Assembly (NCBI GenBank): GCA_040756375.1
Contig: JBFLZC010000026.1
Location: 16,993-80,992 of the forward strand
Reading direction: 5' to 3'
Origin: VGSG01 sp040756375
GTDB lineage: Bacteria; Desulfobacterota; Desulfomonilia; Desulfomonilales; Desulfomonilaceae
DNA length: 64,000 bases
The notes beneath the pieces are model-generated. The model was given only the letters and a program-made list of their open reading frames with translations, was not told where the DNA came from and ran no database searches. Below are positions 1 through 8,966 of this stretch, in pieces. Position 1 is the stretch's first letter. Each line of letters starts with the position of its first letter. The translations under genes and the position numbers were made by a program.

Positions 1-2125
1 GGACTATTCCTAATACCACCGCAAGACCAAGACCGGTTCCGCGACCACGCACTTTCGTTGTATAGAATGGCTCAAAAATACGATCCCGGACCGCCTTTTC
101 CATACCATGTCCTGTGTCTGAAACTCTTAGCAAGGCATATGTCTTCGCTTTGCATCCGACTTGTGTCTCGCAGCGTTGATCGTCCAGCTGGACACTTTCG
201 GTTGAGATTACAACCGTCCCTCCATCCGGCATTGCGTCTTTAGCATTGATGGCCAGGTTCAGCAGAACTTGCTGTATCTGGCCGGGGTCCGCGTTGACCT
301 TATCCACATCCCCATCGAGGAAGGTATGAATATTGATCGACTTGGGAAAGGTTCGGAGGAGCATCTTTACAGTTCCCTGTGCTTCCAAATTCAGGTCCAC
401 GGGACGAAGATCAGGTTCAGCCTTTCTACTGAAGGCCGTTAGCTGTTTTACCAAATCTGCTCCCCGCCTCGCGGCCTGCAATACCGTGTCCAGGTCTCCG
501 TAATCAATATCGTCCTTACTCTTGCGCATCAGAAGGAGCTCGGTGAAACCCTGGATAACTGTGAGAATGTTGTTGAAATCATGAGCAACGCCCCCTGCCA
601 ATGTACCGATTGCCTCCATCTTTTGGGCCTGATAGAGTTCCTGCTGCACTCGCTTCAGTTCTGTTATGTCCACAGCGACTCCTCTCATGCCCACGATCCT
701 ATTGTCTTTTATGATGGGTGCAGCATAGGTGACAATGGGGAACTGGTCGCCATTTTTCCGAAGAGCTTCGTACTGTTCACCGGAAACCGTCTCCCCTCGC
801 AAAATCCTGCGAAAATTCGCGAGAACCCGACTCCGGTCTTCCGCTGAAACCGCCTCTGACACGACGAAGCCTTTGGCCAAGTCTTCCTCACTCACGCATC
901 CCACGGCCAATCCGAAGCGATTGAGAAAGGTGAATTTGCCCGTTGCATCAGTCTCGAAGATAATTTGCGGGAGGAGCTCAGCCAGTTCCTTGAATCTGGC
1001 TTCGCTCTCCATGCAGTCTTTTTCCGCTTTGGCTCGTTCCATCATCTCCTTTCTGAGGTTAGCATTGGTCCTTACAAGCTGTGCGGTCCGTTCCTGCACC
1101 CGCGATTCCAGGCTATTGTGCGCATGTTGGAGCTCCATATACATTCTGTGCCGTTCACGGAACCCTCGGAAAATGAGGAAAAGCATCGCCGCAAAGACCG
1201 ACGCCCACAGCCCTAACAATCCGGCCCAAAGTATCCAAGAACGGCCTGTTAAGAATTGAGCGGCGGGTTCAACCCGAATCAAGGAGAGGCCGGTGTCGAG
1301 CAAGTATCTTTGCACTACCATCCACGAATTCGCGCTGCCGGCTTGCGAGAAGTGGTTCCCTTCTACAATTCGGACCCCTTCCGTGAGCTCAGGAGATGCT
1401 GCCAGAATGGGGCCTATCTCTTTTCCGATCATTTCCTTCGGACCTGAAATCAAACTGCCTTTGAAATCAACAAATGCCGTGAAGTGGTCGTCGGTCTCCT
1501 GCAAGGGGAGTTCTATTTTGCTCTGCATCTTCTCCAAGTCCAACTCAGCCACCAGATATCCCTTTGGTTGATCCTTGTAGTCGAAGCGCCTGACCAGAAA
1601 AAGTCGATAACGGTCCCCATGATTTGAGGCTATCAATGACCATTCCAGGGGGTATCTTTGCTTGATCGTCGTGAAGAGACTACTCGGAGCCCACCTCTTC
1701 ATTCGAAAATGGTGGGATTCAATTGTTACGCTATCTTCTTCCAGGTCGAAGAGAGCTATACCCACAAGACCGTATGGATAGCGTTCCGGTGCTATGCGTT
1801 GATGGCGATCGAATTCGTCTGCCACCGCTGCCCGAGACACTGCAAGACCGTATTCCAGCGACATCCCGAGGGCCTTATTCTGGTAATAAGATCGCACAAA
1901 TGGACTGCGTGCGAGTTCCTCCATAGTCCTGAGCTTGCTGCTCAACAGATCACTCACAATCGCGGCACGAGAATCGACTCTCTGAACCAGTGATTTCTTC
2001 TCGGCCTCAACCAAGAGACAGGAGGCAGAATATAGTCGTGCTAATGTGTAGACCGTGCCAATCACGAGACCTAAGAGTACCACACAGAGAATCCAAAATG
2101 ATTTCAGGAACTCCTTCACGGCCAT
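1..2125 (-). CDS. Sensor histidine kinase, truncated by the window edge
   Basis: Reading the minus strand from the ATG at 2125 gives one open frame that runs off the left edge (about 708 codons visible). In order: an N-terminal membrane segment (about residues 8-26), an extracytoplasmic sensor region (about 30-280), a second membrane segment, a coiled linker, a PAS domain ending in an ITELKR-type linker, then a HisKA domain with GGVAHDFNNIL (phosphorylated His) and an HATPase domain with LNLAINAKDAMPDGG (N box), DTGHGM (G1) and GTGLGLAVV (G2). The frame is still open at base 1, so the end of the catalytic domain and any C-terminal receiver lie outside. GGAGAGG sits at normal spacing before the ATG. 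The gene lies 41 bp downstream of a periplasmic binding protein gene on the same strand, which suggests the binding protein delivers the signal. Family is certain; ligand unknown. Confidence 0.9.
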   Translation of the reverse strand, partial: MAVKEFLKSFWILCVVLLGLVIGTVYTLARLYSASCLLVEAEKKSLVQRVDSRAAIVSDLLSSKLRTMEELARSPFVRSYYQNKALGMSLEYGLAVSRAAVADEFDRHQRIAPERYPYGLVGIALFDLEEDSVTIESHHFRMKRWAPSSLFTTIKQRYPLEWSLIASNHGDRYRLFLVRRFDYKDQPKGYLVAELDLEKMQSKIELPLQETDDHFTAFVDFKGSLISGPKEMIGKEIGPILAASPELTEGVRIVEGNHFSQAGSANSWMVVQRYLLDTGLSLIRVEPAAQFLTGRSWILWAGLLGLWASVFAAMLFLIFRGFRERHRMYMELQHAHNSLESRVQERTAQLVRTNANLRKEMMERAKAEKDCMESEARFKELAELLPQIIFETDATGKFTFLNRFGLAVGCVSEEDLAKGFVVSEAVSAEDRSRVLANFRRILRGETVSGEQYEALRKNGDQFPIVTYAAPIIKDNRIVGMRGVAVDITELKRVQQELYQAQKMEAIGTLAGGVAHDFNNILTVIQGFTELLLMRKSKDDIDYGDLDTVLQAARRGADLVKQLTAFSRKAEPDLRPVDLNLEAQGTVKMLLRTFPKSINIHTFLDGDVDKVNADPGQIQQVLLNLAINAKDAMPDGGTVVISTESVQLDDQRCETQVGCKAKTYALLRVSDTGHGMEKAVRDRIFEPFYTTKVRGRGTGLGLAVVLGIV

Positions 2126-2166
2126 GGAACGCCTCTCCAATAGTCATTAATTGCTGCCGGCATTCT

Positions 2167-3039
2167 TCATTCCTGAGCGGTAAGGGAGAAATAGCGATTA
2201 ATAAGCGGATAATACTTGCCAATCAGCTCTGAGAGCTTTCCACTCTGGTGCAATTTGGATAGAAACGAATCGAAGGACGCCTTCAGCTCAGGGGAATCCT
2301 TGGAAATGCCAAAACCCATGAACTGCTTCCTGGACACCGGGCCCAGGACTTTTACCTTGCCGGGAAACTTCCCCAGGGCTATCAAAGCGTCGGGAACGTC
2401 CAAAATGCAGAGCGGGGCATCACCCTGAATGACCACGGCCGCAAGATCGTTGAGGCCTATGTTGTCTTTGTACAACGGCTTTGTATCTTTGATATTGTAC
2501 AAAGCAGGATCAACACATGTGTTCCGGATCCCCATCACCTCTTTTCCGGCGAGAAGCTCCTTGGTAGCCGCCACATCTTTCTCGATCTCTCCGCTAGGAT
2601 GGATAGGTCTTAGTTCCGAAGTTGCTTTCGTCAGTACCCATATTGCTGTGGGAAAATATGAACGGGAATAGTCAATCACTTTGGCACGCCACGGCAGGAA
2701 AGTCAGCCCGTTTCCGATGATGTCTCCCTTCACCGGCGATTCACCAAGGATATCCACATCATCTCCGTTGGGGAGCACCCTTTTCCCTGACAAATCGGTG
2801 ATCACGGTCGCCCATGAACTCGGTACGTATACGTATTTCACCCCTATCTCTTTCGCGTACAGTTTGATTATCTCCACATCGAGTCCGCCCCCGTCGCCCG
2901 TAACGAAATTAGCATAGGGGACACCTAAGTGCCTGATCGCACCTGATTCCTTGATCTGCTTCAGATCTGCTGCAGCGTACGAAAAGGTTAGGGAAGAGAG
3001 CAGTACTATAAGACCTATCCTTACAAATCCTCCCAGCAT
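2167..3039 (-). CDS. Periplasmic solute-binding protein, family 3 type, sensor-associated
   Basis: 290 residues. A signal peptide (about 1-24, cut near SYAAA-D) is followed by a type 2 periplasmic-binding fold: the opening LKQIKESGAIRHLGVPYAN resembles family 3 (amino-acid/organic-acid) binding proteins, and the C-terminal stretch SFDSFLSKLHQSGKLSELIGKYY is typical of them. AGGGGG precedes the ATG. No permease or ATPase gene is adjacent. The next gene downstream is a membrane histidine kinase, so a role as an extracytoplasmic sensor subunit is more likely than transport; this is inference from gene order. The ligand cannot be told from sequence. Confidence 0.85.
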   Translation of the reverse strand: MLGGFVRIGLIVLLSSLTFSYAAADLKQIKESGAIRHLGVPYANFVTGDGGGLDVEIIKLYAKEIGVKYVYVPSSWATVITDLSGKRVLPNGDDVDILGESPVKGDIIGNGLTFLPWRAKVIDYSRSYFPTAIWVLTKATSELRPIHPSGEIEKDVAATKELLAGKEVMGIRNTCVDPALYNIKDTKPLYKDNIGLNDLAAVVIQGDAPLCILDVPDALIALGKFPGKVKVLGPVSRKQFMGFGISKDSPELKASFDSFLSKLHQSGKLSELIGKYYPLINRYFSLTAQE

Positions 3040-3915
3040 TAGTCTTTTCCCCCTGTTATCAAGTAATTCCGGCTTAGCTGAGATTCAGGCACGACGCCTG
3101 GACAAGAAACAATCACTAATGCACAACAACATTTGGCCGGAGATATGGAACATAGTCGCACCTCGACACTGAGGTTTTAGCCCAAGTTCTAAAGCCACAG
3201 AATGTGAGTGTCACAGCATCCGCGCCGGGGAGCGTTTAAGCAATTTAGACGGCGTGCTCGCCCGGATGTTGCATTCTCCCCTGTTGCCCCTAATCATACG
3301 ACCCCGACATCCTCAATGTCGACAGGGCCAGTGTGCCTAGATCAACCAGTGAAACTGTCGCAAGTAGATGCATTTCCCGTGCCAAAAGGTCACAAGAGGG
3401 GCCACCGGAAGCAACTATTGGTTATGCCAATTTTTAACCCATGAATTTCGACGCGGACAGCACACCTCTCGCGCAACACGGAGTCATGGCGCGTCTTAAC
3501 ACAAGACACGAGACCGCCTGCATGTCCAAGAATCCTCATCGGCCACCCCTTTACCCAGTGTCTGCCCCCTGAGTGCGGGAACAGGATGAATCCACAGATT
3601 GCGCAGATGTTACAGATGTCGATTACCCCCTGAATAGGGGAACAGGATTCAACCAGATTTCGGGCGACCATAGCTCTTGCTGGGAATCGGGCAAAAAATC
3701 CTTTCAGGACACGAGGCTCCAAGCTATTATGCCAACATTGCATGTTGCTCCGCAGCTACGAATCGTCCGTACTTTGGTGCGGATACGCGAGAAGCACAAC
3801 CACTCCGAGGGGGGCTAAGGACTTCTCGTGTGATAACCATGGTAGGAGAAGGAGAAGTCCCCAAGAGAGCTCATTATGGAACGATGCGTAACCCAAGGGG
3901 CATGAGGAGGGGCAC
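3040..3915. other. Intergenic region with a degenerate tandem duplication
   Basis: No convincing gene; the short frames here lack family features and ribosome sites. Two related segments of about 30 bp lie head to tail 61 bp apart (about 3564-3593 and 3625-3654), sharing CCCCTGA and GGGAACAGGAT. Between them is an AGATG-rich stretch (3596-3619) like the CAGAT-repeat filler common between bacterial genes. Promoters for the divergent neighbours must be here but no strong consensus is visible. Confidence 0.5.
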
Positions 3916-4749
3916 ATGGACCGAACAAAGCGCAGGTATCCGATCGTTTCCTTTTTGTTGTCGATCCCTTTCACCGGATTGGGCCACGTCTACAATGGAA
4001 ACTTGCGTGAAGGAATCCTGTTCTTCGTTGGATTCTGGTTTTTCTTCTTTGCACTGGCATTGAGCGGCATCCTCTCGAGTCTGCCGGGCCTGATTGCTTT
4101 CATCGCCGCAGTAATGATCTGCAATATCCTTATCGCGGTACATTCCGCGATTGAAGCCGCCCGTTTGAAGGTAGCCGATTTGAAATGGTACAATAAATGG
4201 TATGTTTATGTCGCCGTTTTGGTAGCTTTCAATCTCGCATCGGAGCCGATCGCTCTCTACGCTCAGCATAACCTGGTAGGCGCGAGGGCCTTCAAGATGT
4301 CGAGCAATTCCATGTCCCCTACTCTGAAAGCGGGCGATCATTTTCTCGTAAAGCTGGAACGGTATCAAGATCGACTCCCCGCAAGAGGCGAGATTGTCAT
4401 ATTCCCTTATCCGGAAGACAGATCGAAGACGTTTACGCATCGCATCATAGGCCTCCCAGGCGAGCAGATCCAAATCAAGGACAAGGTTGTTTTCATCAAT
4501 GGAGAGCCGTTGAAAGACAAATGGGGGCATCATCTGGACACGGTCGCACGTGCACATGATTATAGCCCGAGAGACAATCTTGGCCCTATCAATATCCCCG
4601 ATGGTGCCGTATTGGTCTTGGGTGACAACAGAGACTATTCCGCTGATAGCCGTTTTTGGGGTTTTGTCGAAATCAAGGAAATCAAAGGAAGAGCCCTGTA
4701 CATTTATTGGTCCGAAGACCGAAGCAGGATCGGTAATCAACTCAATTGA
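3916..4749 (+). CDS. lepB: Signal peptidase I with His in the usual Lys position
   Basis: 277 residues. The N-terminal 110 residues hold several hydrophobic segments (about 10-25, 32-52, 55-78, 95-115); the catalytic domain follows. SNSMSPTL supplies the nucleophile Ser132, and box E (GDNRDYSADSRFWGFV) is of the bacterial P-type. In box D the motif reads FTHRIIGLPGE, so the residue before Arg176 is His175 where P-type peptidases such as E. coli LepB have the general-base Lys. That is the Ser/His arrangement of ER/archaeal-type signal peptidases, within an otherwise bacterial P-type sequence. GAGGAGGGG precedes the ATG. Expected role: removing signal peptides at the outer face of the inner membrane. 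It could be a specialised or inactive paralogue; other signal peptidase genes cannot be judged from this window. Confidence 0.88.
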   Translation: MDRTKRRYPIVSFLLSIPFTGLGHVYNGNLREGILFFVGFWFFFFALALSGILSSLPGLIAFIAAVMICNILIAVHSAIEAARLKVADLKWYNKWYVYVAVLVAFNLASEPIALYAQHNLVGARAFKMSSNSMSPTLKAGDHFLVKLERYQDRLPARGEIVIFPYPEDRSKTFTHRIIGLPGEQIQIKDKVVFINGEPLKDKWGHHLDTVARAHDYSPRDNLGPINIPDGAVLVLGDNRDYSADSRFWGFVEIKEIKGRALYIYWSEDRSRIGNQLN

Positions 4750-4962
4750 GAAAGATATCATTCGTGGGCTCGTCCGACGAGCCCTTTCCCAACTCGTTGA
4801 AACGTGTGAGCTGTTCTCGGTACAACGGAGCCCCCCAACCCCTTGAATTTACTTGACCGCTTGGCGCAGCCGGAGTTATATGGATAAAGTTCATCCGTTT
4901 CTTTCCAATGGGTCACCGAGCCCCATTCCACAATCCCGTGATCAGACAATCGTGAGGGAGTC

Positions 4963-6060
4963 ATGGACGCTCCGAAAGTCACGATCAAAGCCCACGAAGC
5001 CCTTGCAGACATCCGAGCACACATGACGGATGCTGCTCTTATGGAAAAATACGGGATTTCGGAGAAAGGCCTCCAAAGCCTTTTCGGCAAGCTGGTTGGT
5101 GCGGGGTTACTAGCGCAGGCTGAATTGGATAACAGAACCGATTCCGCGGAAAAAGCAGTTGATACTGCCGAGAAAGACCCTTTCGAACTGGTTCGGGGGA
5201 GAACATTACTAGCACGTGCGTTGCTGGCGGTCGTTGCGAGCATCGTGTTGAGCCTCCTCCTCCTGCCCTCGGAGCTAATCCATGAATCAATGACCCTGCA
5301 AAACATTGTGTTCCTGGCGCTTTTCAATTGCGTCCTCCTACTGCTCGTCATTCGATTGCTTTCTCGTGCGAAGTTGGCTCCGACGGAGGTCATAGGGAAC
5401 TATCCATCTTGGGCGATGGTAGGGCGAAATGCACTCTTGGCTTTTCCGTTGGTCGGAGTCGCAATTGCGGCAACCTACCTCCTCTACCTCCCGCTCTCCT
5501 ATTTCTCACCCCGCTTCGTGGAATGGTGGATCCTTGAGCTGCCTCCGTTCATTGTCTGGAAGACTGATTCGGGGTCTATTTCGGGGAACTTGTTGGGCTT
5601 CTTGTGTGTGGTATTGATTGCTCCGATAGTCGAAGAATTCTTCTTTCGCGGCCTCTTGTTGACGAGATGGTCCGTCAAGTGGAACGTGCCGTGGGCCATT
5701 TTCGCATCTTCAGCGCTTTTTGCCCTGGGCCATCCGGACGTTATCGGAGCCTTCTTCTTTGGCTATGTCATGTGTGCGCTCTACATTCAGACAAAGTCAC
5801 TTCTCATTCCTATTGCTCTTCACATGACGAACAACGGCATGGTGTGGATTGTCGCGGGAGTTGCGATGCTCGTTGAAGACACCAACTCAGGGGCCACACT
5901 CGCCCAATTCCAGTCGGAATGGTGGGTTGGGTTGGTGGCGGGCGTTGTCGTCATGCCGTGGGTGATAATTTTCGTAAAGCGCCATATGCCGACCGCAACC
6001 TGGCGTGTCCCATACTTCACCCTGCGTGAAGGCCAAGCGCTCGGCGCAAGAGCGGCTTGA
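4963..6060 (+). CDS. CPBP-family intramembrane glutamic protease
   Basis: 365 residues. A soluble N-terminal domain (about 5-62, with ADIRAHMTDAALMEKYGISEKGLQSLF and KLVGAGLLAQAEL) resembles small helical modules often found fused to other domains in Desulfobacterota. It is followed by about eight hydrophobic segments. The CPBP/Abi (Rce1-like) motif 1 is APIVEEFFFRGLL (EExxxR). Further motifs appear as ALGHPDVIGAFFFGYV and ALHMTNN, which provide the conserved His residues. GAGGGAG lies just before the ATG. The family includes prenyl-protein proteases and bacteriocin-immunity proteins; the substrate here is unknown. It follows lepB on the same strand after 213 bp, so it may be a separate transcript. 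Confidence 0.88.
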   Translation: MDAPKVTIKAHEALADIRAHMTDAALMEKYGISEKGLQSLFGKLVGAGLLAQAELDNRTDSAEKAVDTAEKDPFELVRGRTLLARALLAVVASIVLSLLLLPSELIHESMTLQNIVFLALFNCVLLLLVIRLLSRAKLAPTEVIGNYPSWAMVGRNALLAFPLVGVAIAATYLLYLPLSYFSPRFVEWWILELPPFIVWKTDSGSISGNLLGFLCVVLIAPIVEEFFFRGLLLTRWSVKWNVPWAIFASSALFALGHPDVIGAFFFGYVMCALYIQTKSLLIPIALHMTNNGMVWIVAGVAMLVEDTNSGATLAQFQSEWWVGLVAGVVVMPWVIIFVKRHMPTATWRVPYFTLREGQALGARAA

Positions 6061-6210
6061 TACCGCTTCGCTTTCAGAGAGGTAAGAATCAGGGAGGACC
6101 TTCTTGTAACCCCGCGAGGCGCGGGGCTCCCCGACCCCCTCCCCAAGAACTTCCACCATTTCTTGGAATGCTCATTTCCCCGATCTTGCCTCTTTGAATG
6201 CGCGTTCCGA

Positions 6211-6740
6211 TGAAAGCTACCGGCACAAGGCACGCGTGATCGGGTCTACGTATGGCGTGGTTTGGAGGGGAGATCATAGGCGTTAAGATAACGCTCAACC
6301 TATTCTCTGAATTGTGGTGTCCCGCAGGGACATCCAGATAGTAGCCCGGCAATTCATTGCCGGGTGAGGTGAACTGTCAACGAATAACATCTCTGAGTCC
6401 CAGAGGGACGGCAGAGCTTTTCAGGAACGCAGACCCTATCCACCGATATTATCCTGGTTTTCTGTCGTCCCCCTGGGACTCTCAAAATCGGGGATGTTGG
6501 AGGCGGATTTACCCGGCGATGAATCGCCGGGCTACTTTCTATGGCCCCTCTGGGGCCCGCAAGGCCAAGTAGAGTGAACTTATTTTAACGCCTATGGGAG
6601 GGGAGATGAGTCTCCCCTCCAAGTTATTGCGCAACGATGCGCTCCTGCTACCGATCTCCGAGGCGAAGCCCCGGAGTGCTCGCCGGAGCCGGGGGCTTTC
6701 ATGATTCGTTGTAGCTCTCTAGCTATGGCAGTTGGTATTG
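6211..6740 (+). repeat. Dispersed repeat copy A, split by an insertion
   Basis: The two outer parts, 6211-6274 and 6597-6740, align in order and orientation with 43771-43963. Shared stretches include tctacgtatgg, ggtttggagg, atctccga.gcgaagcc and ctttcatgattcgttgtag. In copy A they are separated by the 322-bp element at 6275-6596; in copy B they are not. Function unknown. It lies 60 bp beyond the stop of a sigma-54 activator gene; copy B lies just upstream of that gene's paralogue. Confidence 0.75.
6275..6596. mobile_element. 322-bp foldback (MITE-like) insertion
   Basis: The ends are a perfect 12-bp inverted repeat: CATAGGCGTTAA at 6275-6286 and its complement at 6585-6596. The 11 bp GGAGGGGAGAT occurs directly on both sides (6264-6274 and 6597-6607), as expected of a target-site duplication. 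The interior is a large imperfect palindrome: each arm carries a CCCGGC.AT/AT.GCCGGG hairpin and a GTCCC/GGGAC hairpin in mirrored order. There is no ORF, so it would need a transposase in trans. Removing it with one copy of the 11-mer restores alignment to the related repeat at 43.8 kb. The rebuilt target is itself a perfect 10-bp-stem hairpin (6597-6620). Confidence 0.75.
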
Positions 6741-6800
6741 GATCAGTGGCGGTTGTGTGGCTAGGGACTTTTGGCTGGAAGGGCGCGCATCACGATTCGT

Positions 6801-8966
6801 TCAGGCCGGGCCACCGGTAAGAATGCCGAATTCTCTCAAATATCGATACAAAGAGTCGCGAGCAATCCCCAGGAGTTTTGCCGCCTCCTTCTTGTTTCCG
6901 CTGCATCTCTCTAGGGCATCTAAACACATGGAACGGGTGATCTCGTCGGTCACGTCTCGCAAGGTTCTGCCACCAAAGTCGATTGTCATGGCCTGATCCT
7001 GTTTTTCTCCCGCGAACGTCGGCAACGCGACGTCAAAGCGCTTCCCGTCCCAAAGTATCAAAGTCCTTTCCAGCACGTTGCGCAGCTCTCGCACATTCCC
7101 TGGCCAATCGTAGCGAATCAAGGCAGCCATCGTAGACTCGTTCGGGTGGGGGACCGAACAGAGTTGCATTTCAGTAGTCAGCGAAGTGAGGATTTCGTTC
7201 ACCAGGACGGGGATGTCCTCCAGCCTTTCTCGGAGCGGAGGCACGTTTAATCCAATTACATTCAGCCTGTAAAAGAGATCGCTCCTGAACCGCCCTTCTT
7301 CCACTTCTCTTTCCAGGTCGCGGTTCGTGGCGGCAATGAGTCGCACATTCACCGAGGTTTCCTTTTCACCGCCCACACGCGTAAATCTTTTCGTATCCAA
7401 GAATGTAAGGATCTTCGATTGCACCGCAAGAGAAAGTTCTCCGATTTCGTTTAACAGGAGTGTCCCGCCTTCGGCCAGCTCCAACACTCCTCGTTTTCGG
7501 CCCACAGAACCGGTGAAAGCTCCTTTCTCGTGACCGAAAAGTTCCGATTCGGCGAGATGGGGCGCGATCGCAGCGCAATTAAGCACAAAATACGGCCCCC
7601 CAGCCCGCTCCGACTTGTTGTGGATGTACCGGGCCAGCCAGTCCTTCCCACAGCCACTTTCGCCCAGGAGCAGCACCGTGGAATCTCTCTGCGCGACTAG
7701 AGTGGCCTGCCTGAGCGTAGACTGCATTGCCTTTGACGGATACATAGGCTGTGAGGCAACAGTTTCGGATACTTGAAGCCGTTTTCTCTCGGTAACATCA
7801 CGAGTGATCCAGAAGATACCCACAACTTCTCCGGCCGAGTCCCGCAGAGGCGTCACGCTATAGCTGAGCGTTACAGGGGTTCCATGTATCAAAACAGTTC
7901 TTTCGCCTTCCACACTTTCGCCTTGTAACACCCGGTGGTCGATTTCGGCAGCGAATTCTCCGAATTCTTTCCCGAACAAGTCGCGGACTGCTCGACCGAC
8001 GATTTCGTCGGCAGCCCGGCCCACGAGCGACTCAAAAGCTGGGTTGACCTGGATATATTTTCTTTCGCGATCTTTGACAAAGATGTGATCCGTCGCACGC
8101 ATGAAAATTGCTCGAAAACGTTCTTCGCTTTCACGAAGGGCTTCTTCGGCTTGCTTGCGAGATGAGATGTCCAGAAAAGTCCCTGACAGGCGCACAGGTT
8201 CGCCCCTCGTGTCCCGTTGAACAACGCGAGCCCTGCTCAGGACCCATTTCCATTCGTCGGACTTCGTTCGTAGGCGGTATTCGGCTTCATAAAAGGGAGT
8301 CTCGCCTTTCAGGTGCGCATCGAGCGCGGCAGTGACACGATCCGCGTCGTCCGGATGGACCAGATCCATGTAATCGCGAAAATGTTGTAATTCGCTTGGC
8401 GAGAAACCGAGGACTCTTTCTGCCTTCTGGCCCACAACACCCTCATTTGTCTTCAGATTTCTTTCCCACGGTACCAGATCCGCCCCGTTCAGGGCCAGCT
8501 CGAGCCTTTCCTGGGCGTCCAAGAGTGACTTCAAGGCCGCCTGGGAAGCCTCGGTTGCGTCCTTGCATTGCTTCAAGATCTTATGACGCTCAATAGCGTA
8601 ATTGAGGGACCGCACAAGGAGATGATAATCCCAGCGATCCTTGCAGAGATAATCTTGAGCGCCCTTTGTGACAGCTTCAATTGCGACGGCTTCGTCGTCG
8701 AGTCCGGACATCACCACAATGGGAATGCTCGAGCAAAAGCTCCGCATTTCCATAAAAGTGTCAAGCCCTTGGCTGTCGGGCAAACCCAAATCAAGGAGAA
8801 GGACGTGGAACGCCTCTTGCTCAAGGATGCGCTTGGCTTCTCCCAGAGTTTCCACTGAAGATATGTCGAATTTCGTGGAATCTTTCGCACAAAGTTCATC
8901 CCTGAGACGAAGCACATCCACCGGGTTGTCTTCGACCGCCAGAATGTTTACTGTTTCTGAGTTCAT
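6801..8966 (-). CDS. Sigma-54-dependent activator, REC-PAS-PAS-AAA+-Fis
   Basis: 721 residues. Receiver domain (about 5-125; VEDNP, phosphoacceptor Asp in LLLDLGLPD, conserved Lys in LCKDRWDYH), two PAS domains (about 150-275 and 285-405), AAA+ domain (about 410-640) with Walker A GESGCGKD, Walker B GGTLLLNEIGEL and R-finger region, and a C-terminal Fis-type helix-turn-helix (NKKEAAKLLGIARDSLYRYLREFG). The sigma-54 contact loop reads GAFTGS rather than GAFTGA. The start codon overlaps the stop of the upstream response regulator by 4 bp, so the two are translationally coupled. Probably the output of the binding protein-kinase-regulator operon. Its AAA+ and HTH parts are closely related to the large membrane protein at 40486-43674. 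Target promoters unknown. Confidence 0.93.
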   Translation of the reverse strand: MNSETVNILAVEDNPVDVLRLRDELCAKDSTKFDISSVETLGEAKRILEQEAFHVLLLDLGLPDSQGLDTFMEMRSFCSSIPIVVMSGLDDEAVAIEAVTKGAQDYLCKDRWDYHLLVRSLNYAIERHKILKQCKDATEASQAALKSLLDAQERLELALNGADLVPWERNLKTNEGVVGQKAERVLGFSPSELQHFRDYMDLVHPDDADRVTAALDAHLKGETPFYEAEYRLRTKSDEWKWVLSRARVVQRDTRGEPVRLSGTFLDISSRKQAEEALRESEERFRAIFMRATDHIFVKDRERKYIQVNPAFESLVGRAADEIVGRAVRDLFGKEFGEFAAEIDHRVLQGESVEGERTVLIHGTPVTLSYSVTPLRDSAGEVVGIFWITRDVTERKRLQVSETVASQPMYPSKAMQSTLRQATLVAQRDSTVLLLGESGCGKDWLARYIHNKSERAGGPYFVLNCAAIAPHLAESELFGHEKGAFTGSVGRKRGVLELAEGGTLLLNEIGELSLAVQSKILTFLDTKRFTRVGGEKETSVNVRLIAATNRDLEREVEEGRFRSDLFYRLNVIGLNVPPLRERLEDIPVLVNEILTSLTTEMQLCSVPHPNESTMAALIRYDWPGNVRELRNVLERTLILWDGKRFDVALPTFAGEKQDQAMTIDFGGRTLRDVTDEITRSMCLDALERCSGNKKEAAKLLGIARDSLYRYLREFGILTGGPA

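Larger units (their letters stand above)
6061..6800. other. Gene-free repeat-rich region
   Basis: Between the CPBP protease gene and the 3' end of a sigma-54 activator gene. It holds a CG-rich hairpin (about 6112-6128), a long dispersed repeat (6211-6740) and, inside that, a foldback insertion (6275-6596), listed separately. No ORF with protein-like features was seen. Confidence 0.6.

Noticed and set aside
3390..3743. 117-codon minus-strand ORF
   Set aside because: Lies over repeat-like filler, has no ribosome site and no family signal.
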